Source: Actinomycetota bacterium (GTDB lineage Bacteria > Actinomycetota > Actinomycetes > Streptosporangiales > Streptosporangiaceae). Taken from it: a stretch of DNA of 47,933 nucleotides. Shown one piece after another: positions 33,706 to 42,878 of the stretch. Below the pieces are notes generated by a model, which made no database searches, had not been told where the DNA came from, and saw only the letters and a list, made by a program, of their open reading frames with translations. The stretch is from the NCBI GenBank assembly GCA_027314595.1, contig DAHVAN010000350.1, forward strand, positions 1 through 47,933, given 5' to 3'. Within the stretch, counting starts at the first letter, position 1. Each line of letters starts with the position of its first letter. Both the position numbers and the translations under genes were made by a program.

Positions 33706-36700
33706 CCGGTGTCCGGCGGCTTGCCATCGTCAACCGGGGCGAGGCGGCCATGCGGTGCCTATCCGCCGTGGACGAGTTCAGCGATGGCTTCGGCGCGCCG
33801 ATAACCACCATCGCGCTGTATACCGACCCCGACGCGGCGTCCCTGTTCGTCCGCCAGGCCGACGAGGCCGTGCCGCTGGGCCCGGCCCTGATCACCGACG
33901 CCGACGGCGCCCGGCACGCCGCCTACCTGGACATCGACACGGTCATGGCCGCGCTGGCCAGGGCTGGCGCCGACTCCGTCTGGACCGGCTGGGGCTTTGT
34001 CGCCGAGTCCGCCGACTTCGCCGCACGGTGCGAGAAGGCGGGGATCACGTTCGTCGGGCCGCCCAGCGATGTCATCAGGCTGCTCGGCGACAAGATACGG
34101 GCCAAGCAGCTCGCCGAGAGTCTCGGGATACCGGTGGTGCCATGGAGCGGCGGCCCCGTGCAGGACAGCCACGGCGCGCAGATCGCGGCGGCGATCCTCG
34201 GTTATCCGGTGCTCGTGAAGGCGGCCGAAGGCGGCGGCGGCCGGGGCATCCGGCTGGTGGAGTCGGAGCGCGCGATGCCGGCGGCGTTCGCCTCCGCGCG
34301 GCGCGAGGCGCAAGCGGCGTTCGGCGACCCGACCGTGTTCATCGAACGCAGAGTCGAGGCGGCGCGGCACGTCGAAGTGCAGGTGATGGCCGACGGGCAC
34401 GGCACCGTATGGGCGGCAGGCATCCGCGATTGCAGCATCCAGCGGCGCAATCAGAAGGTGCTCGAGGAGTCGGGTTCCACCGTGGCCGGCCCGGCCGCCG
34501 ACGCCGCGCTGCGCGACGCCGCGGTGCGGCTCTGCGCCGCTGCCGGGTACCGCAGCGCGGGCACCGTCGAGTTCCTCCTCGACCCGCTTACGCAGCAGTT
34601 CATGCTGATGGAGGTGAACACCAGGCTGCAGGTCGAGCACCCCGTCACCGAAGTGACAACCGGCATGGACCTCGTCAAGCTGCAGTTGCGCATCGCGCGG
34701 GGCGGAAGGCTGCCGCCCTTCCCGCCCCCCGTCGCCGGTTACGCGATCGAGGCCAGGCTCAACGCCGAGGACCCGGAGCACGACTTCGCGCCGGCGCCTG
34801 GCCGGGTGTCCGCGCTGCGGCTGCCCGCGGGTCCGGGAATCAGGATCGACACCGGAGTGGCCGAGGGCGACAGCGTCGCGCCGGAGTTCGACTCGATGAT
34901 CGCCAAGATCATCGCGCGCGGGCACGACCGGGCAGAGGCACTGAGCCGGCTCAGGCGGGCACTCGCCCAGTCCCTGGTGGTGATCGACGGCGGAACGACC
35001 AACAAGGCGCTCCTGCTGTCCCTGGCGGGCCACCCGGACATCCGGGCCGGCCGTTACGACAACCGCTGGCTCGACCGGCTGACCGAGGCGGGCGCCCACC
35101 TGCCCGCGGCCGACCCGATATCACTGCTGGCGGCGGCGGTCGAGGCCGCCGACGACGACCAGGACGCGGTGCAGGCCAACTTCCTGGCCTCAGCGGCGCG
35201 CGGACGCCCCGACTTCCCCGACGAGGTGGGGCACCGGCTGCGGCTGCGCACTCGCGGCGGCCGCTACCAGATGCGCGTGTTCCGCCTGGGCCAGGGCGAG
35301 TACCGCGTGGCGGCCGGCCCCGCGCCGGCCGGGCCCTCCCCGGCCGGCGGCGATCAGGACGGCGCGGGCCCGGCCGGCGACACCCCGGCCCTGACTGCCC
35401 TCATCGACCTCAGCGTCCGGCGGCTTGGCCGCTACGAGCGAGCCATCACCTGCCGCGGCAGGCGGTACAAGGTCGTCGCCGCCAGCCAGGGTCCCCGGCT
35501 GCTTGTCGAGGTCGATGGCGTCCCGTCCGTGATCACCCGCGACGACGGAGGGCTGGTCCGCTGCCCGTCCCCGGCCTTCGTGGTGGCCGTGCTGGCCGCG
35601 GAGGGAGACATCGTGCGAGCCGGTGACCCGCTGGCCGTGGTGGAGAGCATGAAGATGGAAGCGCGTATCACCGCGCCCGCCGACGGCGAGGTCAGCTCGG
35701 TATTCACCCAGGTGAATACCCAAGTGAAGGCCGGGGCGCCACTGTTCGCGCTGCGCCTGCCCAGGCAGCGAAGCGGATCAGGCGCGGGGGCGCCCCTCGC
35801 GCCCGGGGACCTGTTCGCCGGCCTGGCGAATCCGCCTGGCGTCCACGGCCAGTCCAGCATCGACCACATGCTCCGGGCGTACCTCCTCGGTTACGACATC
35901 GAAGATGGCGAAGCTCGCGAGCTCAGCCGGGAGCGGGGCAAACGGCTGGCCGGCGTTGCACCGGACGACCAGGACGCGCTGCGCGACGACCAGGAACTCC
36001 TGGAGATCTTCGTGGACGCCGCGGCGCTTTCCGGGCGCGTGCCCGAAGACGGCGAGAAGGAAGAGCACCCGCGAAGCTCACACGAGCACCTGCTGACCTA
36101 CCTGTCGTTCCTCGATCCGGAGCGCAGCGGGATACCCGGTCGCTTCGCGCGGCAGCTCCGAACGGCCCTGGCCAGGTACGGCGTCCAGTCGCTGGCGCGC
36201 ACGCCGGAACTGGAGCGGGCATTGCTGCTGATATCCCGCTCGGTGAGCAGGCTGCCCGCCGCCGCCCCGATCGTGATCGCCATCCTGGACCGGTGGCGCC
36301 GCGGCTATGACGCGCTGGCCGGCATGATGAACGACGACCGGCTCGGCGTGCTCGCCCGGCTGATCGTCACCGCCCAAGGGCGCTTCCCCGAGGTGTGTGA
36401 CCTGGCCAGGGACGTGCGGTTCTGCTACGTCGACGCGCCCGTGATCAACCGCGCCCGGGCCAGGGCGTACGCGCGGATCGAGGCCAGCCTGGACCAGGTC
36501 TGCGGCCAGCCAGCGCCCGGCCTGCTGCGCGACCTCGCCGACCGGATCGTCTGGTTCCCGCTGCCGATGCGCGCCAGGCTCCGGGACAGGTACCGCGAGG
36601 CGGACGAGACGGCCAGGGCCCGGCTGCTCGAGGTGCGCACCCGCCGGTACTACCGGGTAAGCGACCTCACGCCGATGTGGTGCGAGACGATCGGCGGGCA

Positions 36701-39353
36701 CCTGACCTGCCTGACCGACTACCCCGAGCCCGGGCGGAACGGCGCTCCCGTGCACCTGGTCACCGCGTACGTGCCCACCGCCGACCTGCCCTCGTTCGCG
36801 CGTGCGCTCGGCCCGCGACTGAACGGGCTCGCGCCGGACCGGCCAGTCGTCATCGACGTCGAATCGTGGCGCAGCGAGCCTCTCCTCGCCGACGACGAGA
36901 TGGCCGCCGAACTCGCCCGCCTGCTCACGCGCACCAGCTTCGGCCGCCCCCTGCACCGCCTCACGGTCACCGTGACCAGCTCCGCCAACGGCACAGAGCG
37001 CGCCGAGGAGCACCAGCGGACCCAGACGTTCAGCTACTCTCAGGCCAGTCCCGGATTCGCCGAGGACCCGGTGTACCGGAACATGCACCCGATGCTCGCC
37101 GAGCGTTTGGACCTGTGGCGGCTGTCGAACTTCTCGCTGCGCAGGCTGGCCAGCGCCGAAGATGTCTTCCTGTTCCACGCCGTGGCGCACGCCAACCCCA
37201 AGGACGAGCGGCTGATCGCCCTCGCCGAGGTACGCGACCTGACCGCCGCCCGCAACTCGGCCGGCGACATCATCGGCTATCCGCTGCTCGAGGGCATCTT
37301 GATGCAGGCCTTCGCGGACATCCGCGGCGCCCTGCGCGGACATCCGCAGCGCCAGCGCCCGCTTCGGAACAGGGTGGTGCTCTACGTGCGCCCGGTGTCG
37401 GACATCCCCACCGCCACCTGGCGTAATCTCGCGCACCGGCTGGCGCCGCAGGCCGCCGACCTCGGCCTGGAGAAGGTCGTGGCACGGATCCGCACGCCCG
37501 ACGAGGCCACCGGCCAGCTGCGGGAAGCGGTCCTGCATGTCGAGAACGTGGCGGACAAGGCGGTCACGGTGCGCGTCCGCCCGCCAACGGACCTGCTCAT
37601 CCAGCCGCTCACCGAATACCGGCAAAAGGCGCTGCGTGCCGAGCGGCTCGGGCTGCCGTACCCGTACGAGCTCATCCGCATGCTGACGCCGCCGCAGGGC
37701 GCGCCCGCGGATTTCCCCGCGGGCGACTTCACCGAATACGACCTGTCCGACGGCGAGCTCGTGCCGGTGGACCGCCCGTACGGCCGCAACCGCGCCGGCA
37801 TCGTCACCGGCGTCATCACCAGCTACACGTCGCTGGTGCCAGAGGGGATGCGCCGGGTCGCGATTCTCGGCGACCCGACCGAGGGGCTCGGCAGCCTGGC
37901 GGAGCCGGAGTGCCGCCTGATTCTGGCCGCGCTGGACCTCGCGCGGCGAACGCGGGCGCCCGTCGAGTGGTTCGCGCTGTCGTCCGGCGCCAAGATCGCG
38001 TGGGACAGCGGGACGGAGAACATGGACTGGATCGCCGCCGTGCTGCGCGGCCTGGTCGAGTTCACCCAGTCCGGCGGCGAGGTCAACATCGTCGTCACCG
38101 GGATCAACGTCGGCGCCCAGCCGTACTGGGACGCCGAGGCGACCATGCTCATGCACACGCGCGGCATCCTCATCATGACGCCGGCCAGCGCCATGGTGCT
38201 GACCGGCAAGAAATCGCTGGACTACTCCGGCGGGGTGTCCGCCGAGGACAACTTCGGCATCGGCGGATACGAGCGGATCATGGGCCCGAACGGACAGGCG
38301 CAGTACTGGGCGCCCACCCTGGCCGCGGCGTGCGCGCTGCTGCTGCGGCACTACGCGCACAGCTACGTCGTGCCCGGCGAGCAGCACCCCCGCCGGGCGC
38401 CGACCAGCGACCCGTCCGGCCGTGACGTCTGCGCGTCGCCGCACACGCAGGTCGAGGGCTCGGAATTCGCCACCGTCGGCGACGTCTTCTCCGCCGAGCT
38501 GAACGCCGACCGCAAGAAGCCGTTTGACATGCGCTCGGTGATGCGGGCCGTCACCGACACCGACCACGCGCCGTTCGAACGGTGGGCCCGGTGGCGCGAC
38601 GCCGAGAGCGCCATCGTGTGGGAGGCGCGGATCGGGGGGTTCCCGGTGTGCCTGATCGGCCTGGAGTCGCGCAACGCGGCCAGGGCGGGGTTCGTTCCCG
38701 CCGACGGCCCCTCGACCTGGACGTCGGGGACGTTGTTCCCGCAGTCGTCGCGCAAGGTCGCCCGCGCGGTCAACGCGGCGAGCGGCAACCGCCCCGTTGT
38801 CGTGCTCGCCAACCTCAGCGGCTTCGACGGCTCACCGGAGAGCATGCGCAAGTGGCAGCTGGAATACGGCGCGGAGATCGGCCGCGCCGTGACCAACTTC
38901 CGCGGGCCCATCGTCTTCGTGGTCGTCTCGCGCTATCACGGCGGCGCGTTCGTGGTCTTCTCCAAACGGCTGCACGAGGACATGGAGACGGCCGCGGTGA
39001 CCGGTTCCTACGCCTCGGTGATCGGCGGAGCGCCCGCCGCCGCCGTGGTGCTGTCCCGTCAGGTGTCGGCAAGGACAGAACAGGACCCGCGGGTCGCGCG
39101 GCTGCGGGAACTGGTCACGACCGCGACAGGCAAGGCGCTCGCGGAGGCGCACCATGAGCTTGCCGAGGTCACCCGGGCCGTGCGGGCCGAGAAGCTGAAG
39201 CAGCTGGCCGACGAGTTCGACGGCATCCACGACATCAGGCGTGCGATGCGGGTGGGGTCTGTCGATCACATCATCGCCCCCGGGCAGGTGCGGCCGTTCA
39301 TCATCGCCGCCCTGGAACGCCGGCTGGCGGCAAGCGGACCGGTGGCTAGCTGA
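33702..39353 (+). CDS. Single-chain acyl-CoA carboxylase (BC-BCCP-central-CT)
   Basis: 1883-residue biotin-dependent carboxylase, probably making malonyl-CoA for the megasynthase. Biotin carboxylase (~1-450): Lys173 in VLVKAAEGGGGRGIRLV, and EVNTRLQVEHPVTEV. Biotinyl domain (~615-690): VVESMKMEARITAPADGEV with Lys651 as biotin site. A long central region (~700-1340) without obvious catalytic motifs follows. Carboxyltransferase (~1360-1860): RNRAGIVTGVI, ALSSGAKIAWDSG, INVGAQPYWDAEATML and LTGKKSLDYSGGVSAEDNFG. The order and central spacer are those of eukaryotic acetyl-CoA carboxylase, not of the usual split actinobacterial subunits. ATG 33702 overlaps the megasynthase stop (ATGA). The gene's end overlaps the convergent transferase gene by eight bases. 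Confidence 0.9.
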   Translation: MTGVRRLAIVNRGEAAMRCLSAVDEFSDGFGAPITTIALYTDPDAASLFVRQADEAVPLGPALITDADGARHAAYLDIDTVMAALARAGADSVWTGWGFVAESADFAARCEKAGITFVGPPSDVIRLLGDKIRAKQLAESLGIPVVPWSGGPVQDSHGAQIAAAILGYPVLVKAAEGGGGRGIRLVESERAMPAAFASARREAQAAFGDPTVFIERRVEAARHVEVQVMADGHGTVWAAGIRDCSIQRRNQKVLEESGSTVAGPAADAALRDAAVRLCAAAGYRSAGTVEFLLDPLTQQFMLMEVNTRLQVEHPVTEVTTGMDLVKLQLRIARGGRLPPFPPPVAGYAIEARLNAEDPEHDFAPAPGRVSALRLPAGPGIRIDTGVAEGDSVAPEFDSMIAKIIARGHDRAEALSRLRRALAQSLVVIDGGTTNKALLLSLAGHPDIRAGRYDNRWLDRLTEAGAHLPAADPISLLAAAVEAADDDQDAVQANFLASAARGRPDFPDEVGHRLRLRTRGGRYQMRVFRLGQGEYRVAAGPAPAGPSPAGGDQDGAGPAGDTPALTALIDLSVRRLGRYERAITCRGRRYKVVAASQGPRLLVEVDGVPSVITRDDGGLVRCPSPAFVVAVLAAEGDIVRAGDPLAVVESMKMEARITAPADGEVSSVFTQVNTQVKAGAPLFALRLPRQRSGSGAGAPLAPGDLFAGLANPPGVHGQSSIDHMLRAYLLGYDIEDGEARELSRERGKRLAGVAPDDQDALRDDQELLEIFVDAAALSGRVPEDGEKEEHPRSSHEHLLTYLSFLDPERSGIPGRFARQLRTALARYGVQSLARTPELERALLLISRSVSRLPAAAPIVIAILDRWRRGYDALAGMMNDDRLGVLARLIVTAQGRFPEVCDLARDVRFCYVDAPVINRARARAYARIEASLDQVCGQPAPGLLRDLADRIVWFPLPMRARLRDRYREADETARARLLEVRTRRYYRVSDLTPMWCETIGGHLTCLTDYPEPGRNGAPVHLVTAYVPTADLPSFARALGPRLNGLAPDRPVVIDVESWRSEPLLADDEMAAELARLLTRTSFGRPLHRLTVTVTSSANGTERAEEHQRTQTFSYSQASPGFAEDPVYRNMHPMLAERLDLWRLSNFSLRRLASAEDVFLFHAVAHANPKDERLIALAEVRDLTAARNSAGDIIGYPLLEGILMQAFADIRGALRGHPQRQRPLRNRVVLYVRPVSDIPTATWRNLAHRLAPQAADLGLEKVVARIRTPDEATGQLREAVLHVENVADKAVTVRVRPPTDLLIQPLTEYRQKALRAERLGLPYPYELIRMLTPPQGAPADFPAGDFTEYDLSDGELVPVDRPYGRNRAGIVTGVITSYTSLVPEGMRRVAILGDPTEGLGSLAEPECRLILAALDLARRTRAPVEWFALSSGAKIAWDSGTENMDWIAAVLRGLVEFTQSGGEVNIVVTGINVGAQPYWDAEATMLMHTRGILIMTPASAMVLTGKKSLDYSGGVSAEDNFGIGGYERIMGPNGQAQYWAPTLAAACALLLRHYAHSYVVPGEQHPRRAPTSDPSGRDVCASPHTQVEGSEFATVGDVFSAELNADRKKPFDMRSVMRAVTDTDHAPFERWARWRDAESAIVWEARIGGFPVCLIGLESRNAARAGFVPADGPSTWTSGTLFPQSSRKVARAVNAASGNRPVVVLANLSGFDGSPESMRKWQLEYGAEIGRAVTNFRGPIVFVVVSRYHGGAFVVFSKRLHEDMETAAVTGSYASVIGGAPAAAVVLSRQVSARTEQDPRVARLRELVTTATGKALAEAHHELAEVTRAVRAEKLKQLADEFDGIHDIRRAMRVGSVDHIIAPGQVRPFIIAALERRLAASGPVAS

Positions 39354-40533
39354 CCGGCCGGCCGATCCAGCGATGCGACGGAAGCAGGGTGTCGATGGGT
39401 GATCGCGCCTCCAGCGGCCCGGGAGGCGGTCCGCCGCCCGGCCAGCAGGCCGTCACAAGGAACGACCCGCTCCGCCGCCACCAGCCGGGGAAGACCTCAC
39501 CCTCGGCGGTGCGGACCCGCAGCGCCGACCAGGTGTGCTCCGGCGGGCTCAGCCCGGCCACGTCCACCTCGACCGAGCGGGTGTCGCGGCGCAGCCCGGT
39601 GCGCAGCACCTTGAGCGCGCTCTCCTTGGCGGACCACACGAGATTGGCGGCCATGTCCCTGGCCGGGCCGGCGGCGGCGACCAGCCGCTGCTCGGCCTGC
39701 GTCAGGTAATCGCGGACGAATGCGTCGCTGCGCGGTTCGACGATCTCGACGTCACAGCCGACCGCGGCAGGGCCGGCCGCTACCAGGCAGACGGCACACC
39801 CGGCCCGGTCGGTGAGCGACACGCCGCGGTCCGCGGGCTGGCCGTCGATGTAAAGCAGCGGCGCGCCGGTTGGCGCGGTCCGGCCCTCGATTCGCGCGAG
39901 CACGGCGGGATCGTCTGGCCAGCCGAGTGCCCTGGCGACCGCGAGCTTGAGCGTCCACCGGCCAAGCAGGAAGTCGGTCCGCCGCTTGGTGTACCTGAGC
40001 GCGCCGGCCCGGGTGCGCTCGGCCGCGCTGAGCCAGCCGGCGGCCGAGGGCAGTTGATCCTCGCCGCGCGCCAGCCACCAGGTGGCAAGCGCCTCCCCGG
40101 GGTCGCGACCGTGGCCGGGCCCTGGCCCCATGGCCGGTTCAGCCGCCGGCCGGGCCGAAGCGGCGCGCCATAAGGACGCCATCGTGCCGTCGGTGCGCTC
40201 GACCGCGACGCGCACATCCTGCTGCGTCAGCGCGAGCGGCACGCTCTGGCCGTAAAGCGCCAGCAGGCGCTCCCCTGCGGAGGCGTCGGGCAAGGCGATC
40301 TCGACCGCCACGTCGAGCAGGCCGGTGAGCACCAGGCGCGGGTGGTGATCGCTCGGCGCCTGGATCATCAGGACGTAGCGGCCATGGCTGCCATCGGGCC
40401 CGAGGAAATCGCGCACCAGCGCCGACACCTGGTTGCCTTCATCACCGATGTCAGCCGAACGGATCCAGTCGAGGAATTCGCGGAACGTCACCGCGAACTC
40501 GCGGGCCCGCGGGTCTGGCGCGCTACCGGACAT
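39346..40533 (-). CDS. 4'-phosphopantetheinyl transferase with N-terminal extension
   Basis: 395 residues. The C-terminal ~220 are a Sfp/AcpT-like transferase that loads the pantetheine arm from CoA onto carrier domains: LRYTKRRTDFLLGRWTLKLA, the Mg site AVGCDVEIVEPRSD, and WSAKESALKVLRTGLRRDT. The first ~150 residues are an extra domain (FREFLDWIRSADIGDEGNQV) that I do not recognise, though its hydrophobic pattern (YVLMIQAPSD, LVLTGLLDVAVEIAL) suggests a folded alpha/beta unit. It converges on the carboxylase gene with an 8-base overlap, so it is probably the dedicated activator of the carrier domain in the megasynthase, transcribed from its own promoter near 40540-40600. Confidence 0.88.
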   Translation of the reverse strand: MSGSAPDPRAREFAVTFREFLDWIRSADIGDEGNQVSALVRDFLGPDGSHGRYVLMIQAPSDHHPRLVLTGLLDVAVEIALPDASAGERLLALYGQSVPLALTQQDVRVAVERTDGTMASLWRAASARPAAEPAMGPGPGHGRDPGEALATWWLARGEDQLPSAAGWLSAAERTRAGALRYTKRRTDFLLGRWTLKLAVARALGWPDDPAVLARIEGRTAPTGAPLLYIDGQPADRGVSLTDRAGCAVCLVAAGPAAVGCDVEIVEPRSDAFVRDYLTQAEQRLVAAAGPARDMAANLVWSAKESALKVLRTGLRRDTRSVEVDVAGLSPPEHTWSALRVRTAEGEVFPGWWRRSGSFLVTACWPGGGPPPGPLEARSPIDTLLPSHRWIGRPVS

Positions 40534-40601
40534 GACGCAAGGCTATCTCGCAGGCGGCCCCTGACGGCCGCGCCCCGGGCGCTCACCCGCCCTGCCGCCA
40601 G

Positions 40602-40631
40602 TTGACACCTGAACCAGGTTTGCGATAAGAT
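40602..40631 (+). promoter_or_regulatory. Sigma-70-type promoter with internal inverted repeat
   Basis: TTGACA (40602-40607), an 18-base spacer, then TAAGAT (40626-40631), in a local AT-rich patch 50 bases before GTG 40682. Inside the spacer ACCTG-AAC-CAGGT forms a perfect 13-base inverted repeat, a good position for a repressor. Confidence 0.65.
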
Positions 40632-40681
40632 ATTCGTATACATTCGCCTTTAGCCCGAAGCACGCGAATGGAGGGTCGCAG

Positions 40682-42451
40682 GTGTCTCAGCCGGACGACG
40701 ACTACGACATGGACGCTGACATGGCCCGGTTCCTCGCGGACATCGATGCGGGCCGAGAGACGATCCCGGACCCGTGGGAGGCCGGACCGGCGGCCGTGGT
40801 CTTCCCGGGCGACTTGTCCGGCATCGATCCCGCGGCGCTGTACGGGCCTGACGGGCTGGAAGGATTCATGCAGGACGGGGTGGCCGACACGTTGCGGCCG
40901 GGACCGGTCCTGTCGGCGCTCACGGAGCAGGCCGTCGAAGACAAGTCCGCGCTCACCGACAATCAGCTGCTCGGAGCGCTGTCGGCGACGCGGCGGCTGC
41001 GCAACCGCGCCGATTACCTGGAAACGCTCACCGTCGCCGAGTTCGCCCGCCGCCGCGCCGCTGAGGCCGGGGCCGCCAGGGCGCGCAAGGATCCGGCCGC
41101 CCGCCGGGTCGCCGAGCACGCCGACGCCGAGCTCGCCTTCCACCTGCTCGTCACCATCGCCGGCGCCGGCGACCAGATGGACATGGCCACCGCGCTCACG
41201 GCCCGTCTCCCGCATACTCTCGCCGGGATGGCCGCGGGCGCCATCGACCATGATCGCGCGTACCTGGTCTGGTTCTACACCAGGTTCCTGTCCGACGCGG
41301 ACGCGGCGCGCGCCGACGAGATCCTCGCCGCCGCCGCCCCGGAACTGCGGCACGACCAGCTCGGCCGCAAGGCGGCGGCGCTGGAGATGAAGCTTGATCC
41401 CGAAGCCGCCAAGGCACGCAAGGAGCACGCCCGCAAGGCGGGCCAGCGGGTCGAGGCACGCCGCGAGGCGTCCGGCAACATGTCCCTGGCCGGGCGCGAG
41501 CTCGCCGCCGAGGACGCGCTAGCCGCCAAGGCACGCAACGACGCCGACGCCGCCGCGCTCCGCGGCGGCGGCCTGGACGGAACCCTGGCAAGGCTGCGCG
41601 CCCTGGCCTACATCGACCGGCTCCTCGGCCGCGACCCCCTCGGCCGCATCGGCCCCAGGGGCGGGGAGGGGACAGGCGGCAGCGCCCAGGGCACCGGGCC
41701 CGAGCTGCCTGGCGGCGCCGGGACGGGCGGCGACCTGGCTCCCTTCCCGGCGCTGATCAACCTCATCGTTCCCGCCGGCACCCTGCTTGGCTGGTCGAAC
41801 GCCCCCGGTGACGCCGGGGCCTGGGGACTCCTCGACCGCGACGACACGCGCTCCGTCGCCGCCGCGGCATCCGCGCATCCGCGCTCGCGGTGGTGCGTCA
41901 CGGTCGCCGGCTCCGACGGGACGGCGGTCGCGCACGGATGCGCCCGCGGCCAGCACCCGTGGACTCCCGAACCCCCCGCGGGCCAGCACCCGCCGACCCC
42001 CGGAACCCCCGCGGGCGGCCAGCACCCGCCGACGCCCGTGCCCGCCGGCGCTTCCGCGCGCGACGGCCCGCGGGACCCGGCCCGCCTCGCTGAACTGCTG
42101 CGCCGGCTGAACGTCGCACTCGTCCCGATCGCCAGGGGCGGCTGTGATCACCGCAACGCCGAAGACCGGTACCTCCCGAGCCGAATGCTCAGGCATCTGG
42201 TCTGCGCCCGTACCGCCAGCTGCCCGGCACCAGGCTGCGGCGCCCGGGCCTGCTACGGCGACCAGGACCACACCATCCCATATCCGTACGGCCCGACGGA
42301 CCAGTGCAATCTGGCTCCGCCATGCCGCAGGCACCATCGGTGCAAGCAGGCTCCCGGCTGGAAGCTGGAGCAGCCCGAGCCGGGCGTCATGCGCTGGACG
42401 CTGCCGTCGGGACGGGTCTACACCACGACACCGACCGTCTACGACCATTGA
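40682..42451 (+). CDS. DUF222/13E12-family HNH endonuclease-like protein
   Basis: 589 residues. The N-terminal ~350 are the DUF222 helical region (ALTDNQLLGALSATRRLRNR; MATALTARLPHTLAGMAAGA; a long charged helix rich in Ala, Lys and Glu). A Pro/Gly/His-rich linker with three GQHPPTP-type repeats follows at ~420-455. The C-terminal HNH-type zinc module reads CPAPGCGARACYGDQDHTIP then CNLAPPCRRHHRCKQAPGW, the two Cys pairs and HNH-like His residues of the actinobacterial '13E12 repeat' family. Its role is unclear; family members occur in many copies per genome and some are DNA-damage induced. GTG 40682 follows GGAGGG and a strong promoter. Confidence 0.88.
   Translation: MSQPDDDYDMDADMARFLADIDAGRETIPDPWEAGPAAVVFPGDLSGIDPAALYGPDGLEGFMQDGVADTLRPGPVLSALTEQAVEDKSALTDNQLLGALSATRRLRNRADYLETLTVAEFARRRAAEAGAARARKDPAARRVAEHADAELAFHLLVTIAGAGDQMDMATALTARLPHTLAGMAAGAIDHDRAYLVWFYTRFLSDADAARADEILAAAAPELRHDQLGRKAAALEMKLDPEAAKARKEHARKAGQRVEARREASGNMSLAGRELAAEDALAAKARNDADAAALRGGGLDGTLARLRALAYIDRLLGRDPLGRIGPRGGEGTGGSAQGTGPELPGGAGTGGDLAPFPALINLIVPAGTLLGWSNAPGDAGAWGLLDRDDTRSVAAAASAHPRSRWCVTVAGSDGTAVAHGCARGQHPWTPEPPAGQHPPTPGTPAGGQHPPTPVPAGASARDGPRDPARLAELLRRLNVALVPIARGGCDHRNAEDRYLPSRMLRHLVCARTASCPAPGCGARACYGDQDHTIPYPYGPTDQCNLAPPCRRHHRCKQAPGWKLEQPEPGVMRWTLPSGRVYTTTPTVYDH
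41948..42046. repeat. Three in-frame ~33-36-bp repeats in a coding linker
   Basis: Copies begin at 41948, 41981 and 42017, each encoding a Gly-Gln-His-Pro-x-Thr-Pro unit, inside the proline-rich linker of the HNH protein. Unit lengths are multiples of three, so copy-number change would keep the frame. Confidence 0.85.
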
Positions 42452-42459
42452 GCCCGCGG

Positions 42460-42798
42460 CGTAGCCCGAAGTGTCCGGTGCAGCCACCCCTCGTTCGGGA
42501 TAGAGGGCACCCTCAGGCCTACGCTCGATCCTCGTGGTTGCGGAGAGCGTGGCGGCCATCTGCTTCCACACGTCTCCCCAGCCCTTCGTCCAGTACGTCA
42601 CGAGGGGATCGCCGAAATAAGCCTCCAGGTCAAGGGCACCAGGCGGCTGGGGTCGGCCAGCCAGTTCTGGTAGGTGTCCGTCAGTGTGCCGAGGTCCTCC
42701 GGCGGCCGCGTGGGCATCGGGAGTTCGTCACCGATAGCCTCCGCACCGACGGCAGCGTACTCTGCGAGGACGGCCTCATTATCTTCAGCGAGCCGCAC
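42460..42798 (-). pseudogene. Frameshifted small hypothetical gene
   Basis: From ATG 42798 the minus strand reads a protein-like MRLAEDNEAVLAEYAAVGAE, then LTDTYQNWLADPSRLVP, which ends at a stop at 42598. At about 42625 protein-like sequence continues in another frame: LDLEAYFGDPLVTYWTKGWG then DVWKQMAATLSATTRIERR. Joined, this gives a protein of roughly 110 residues. The second frame remains open as antisense through the HNH gene, so the true 3' end is uncertain. I do not recognise the family. One indel restores the frame, so an assembly error is as likely as decay. Confidence 0.45.
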
Positions 42799-42878
42799 GC
42801 GTCAATCCCTCGGTGTCGGGGCACCCGAGCGCCTGTAGCGGTCCGGGCGTCAAGCGGCGCCGCGGCTGCCCGCGTATC

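Noticed and set aside
36078..38567. 829-codon minus-strand open frame opposite the carboxylase
   Set aside because: Same composition artefact; the plus strand holds biotin carboxylase and carboxyltransferase motifs throughout.
40604..40622. Possible LexA/SOS box in the promoter of the HNH gene
   Set aside because: GAAC and GTTT are separated by three bases instead of four and the second half is imperfect; described instead as an inverted repeat.
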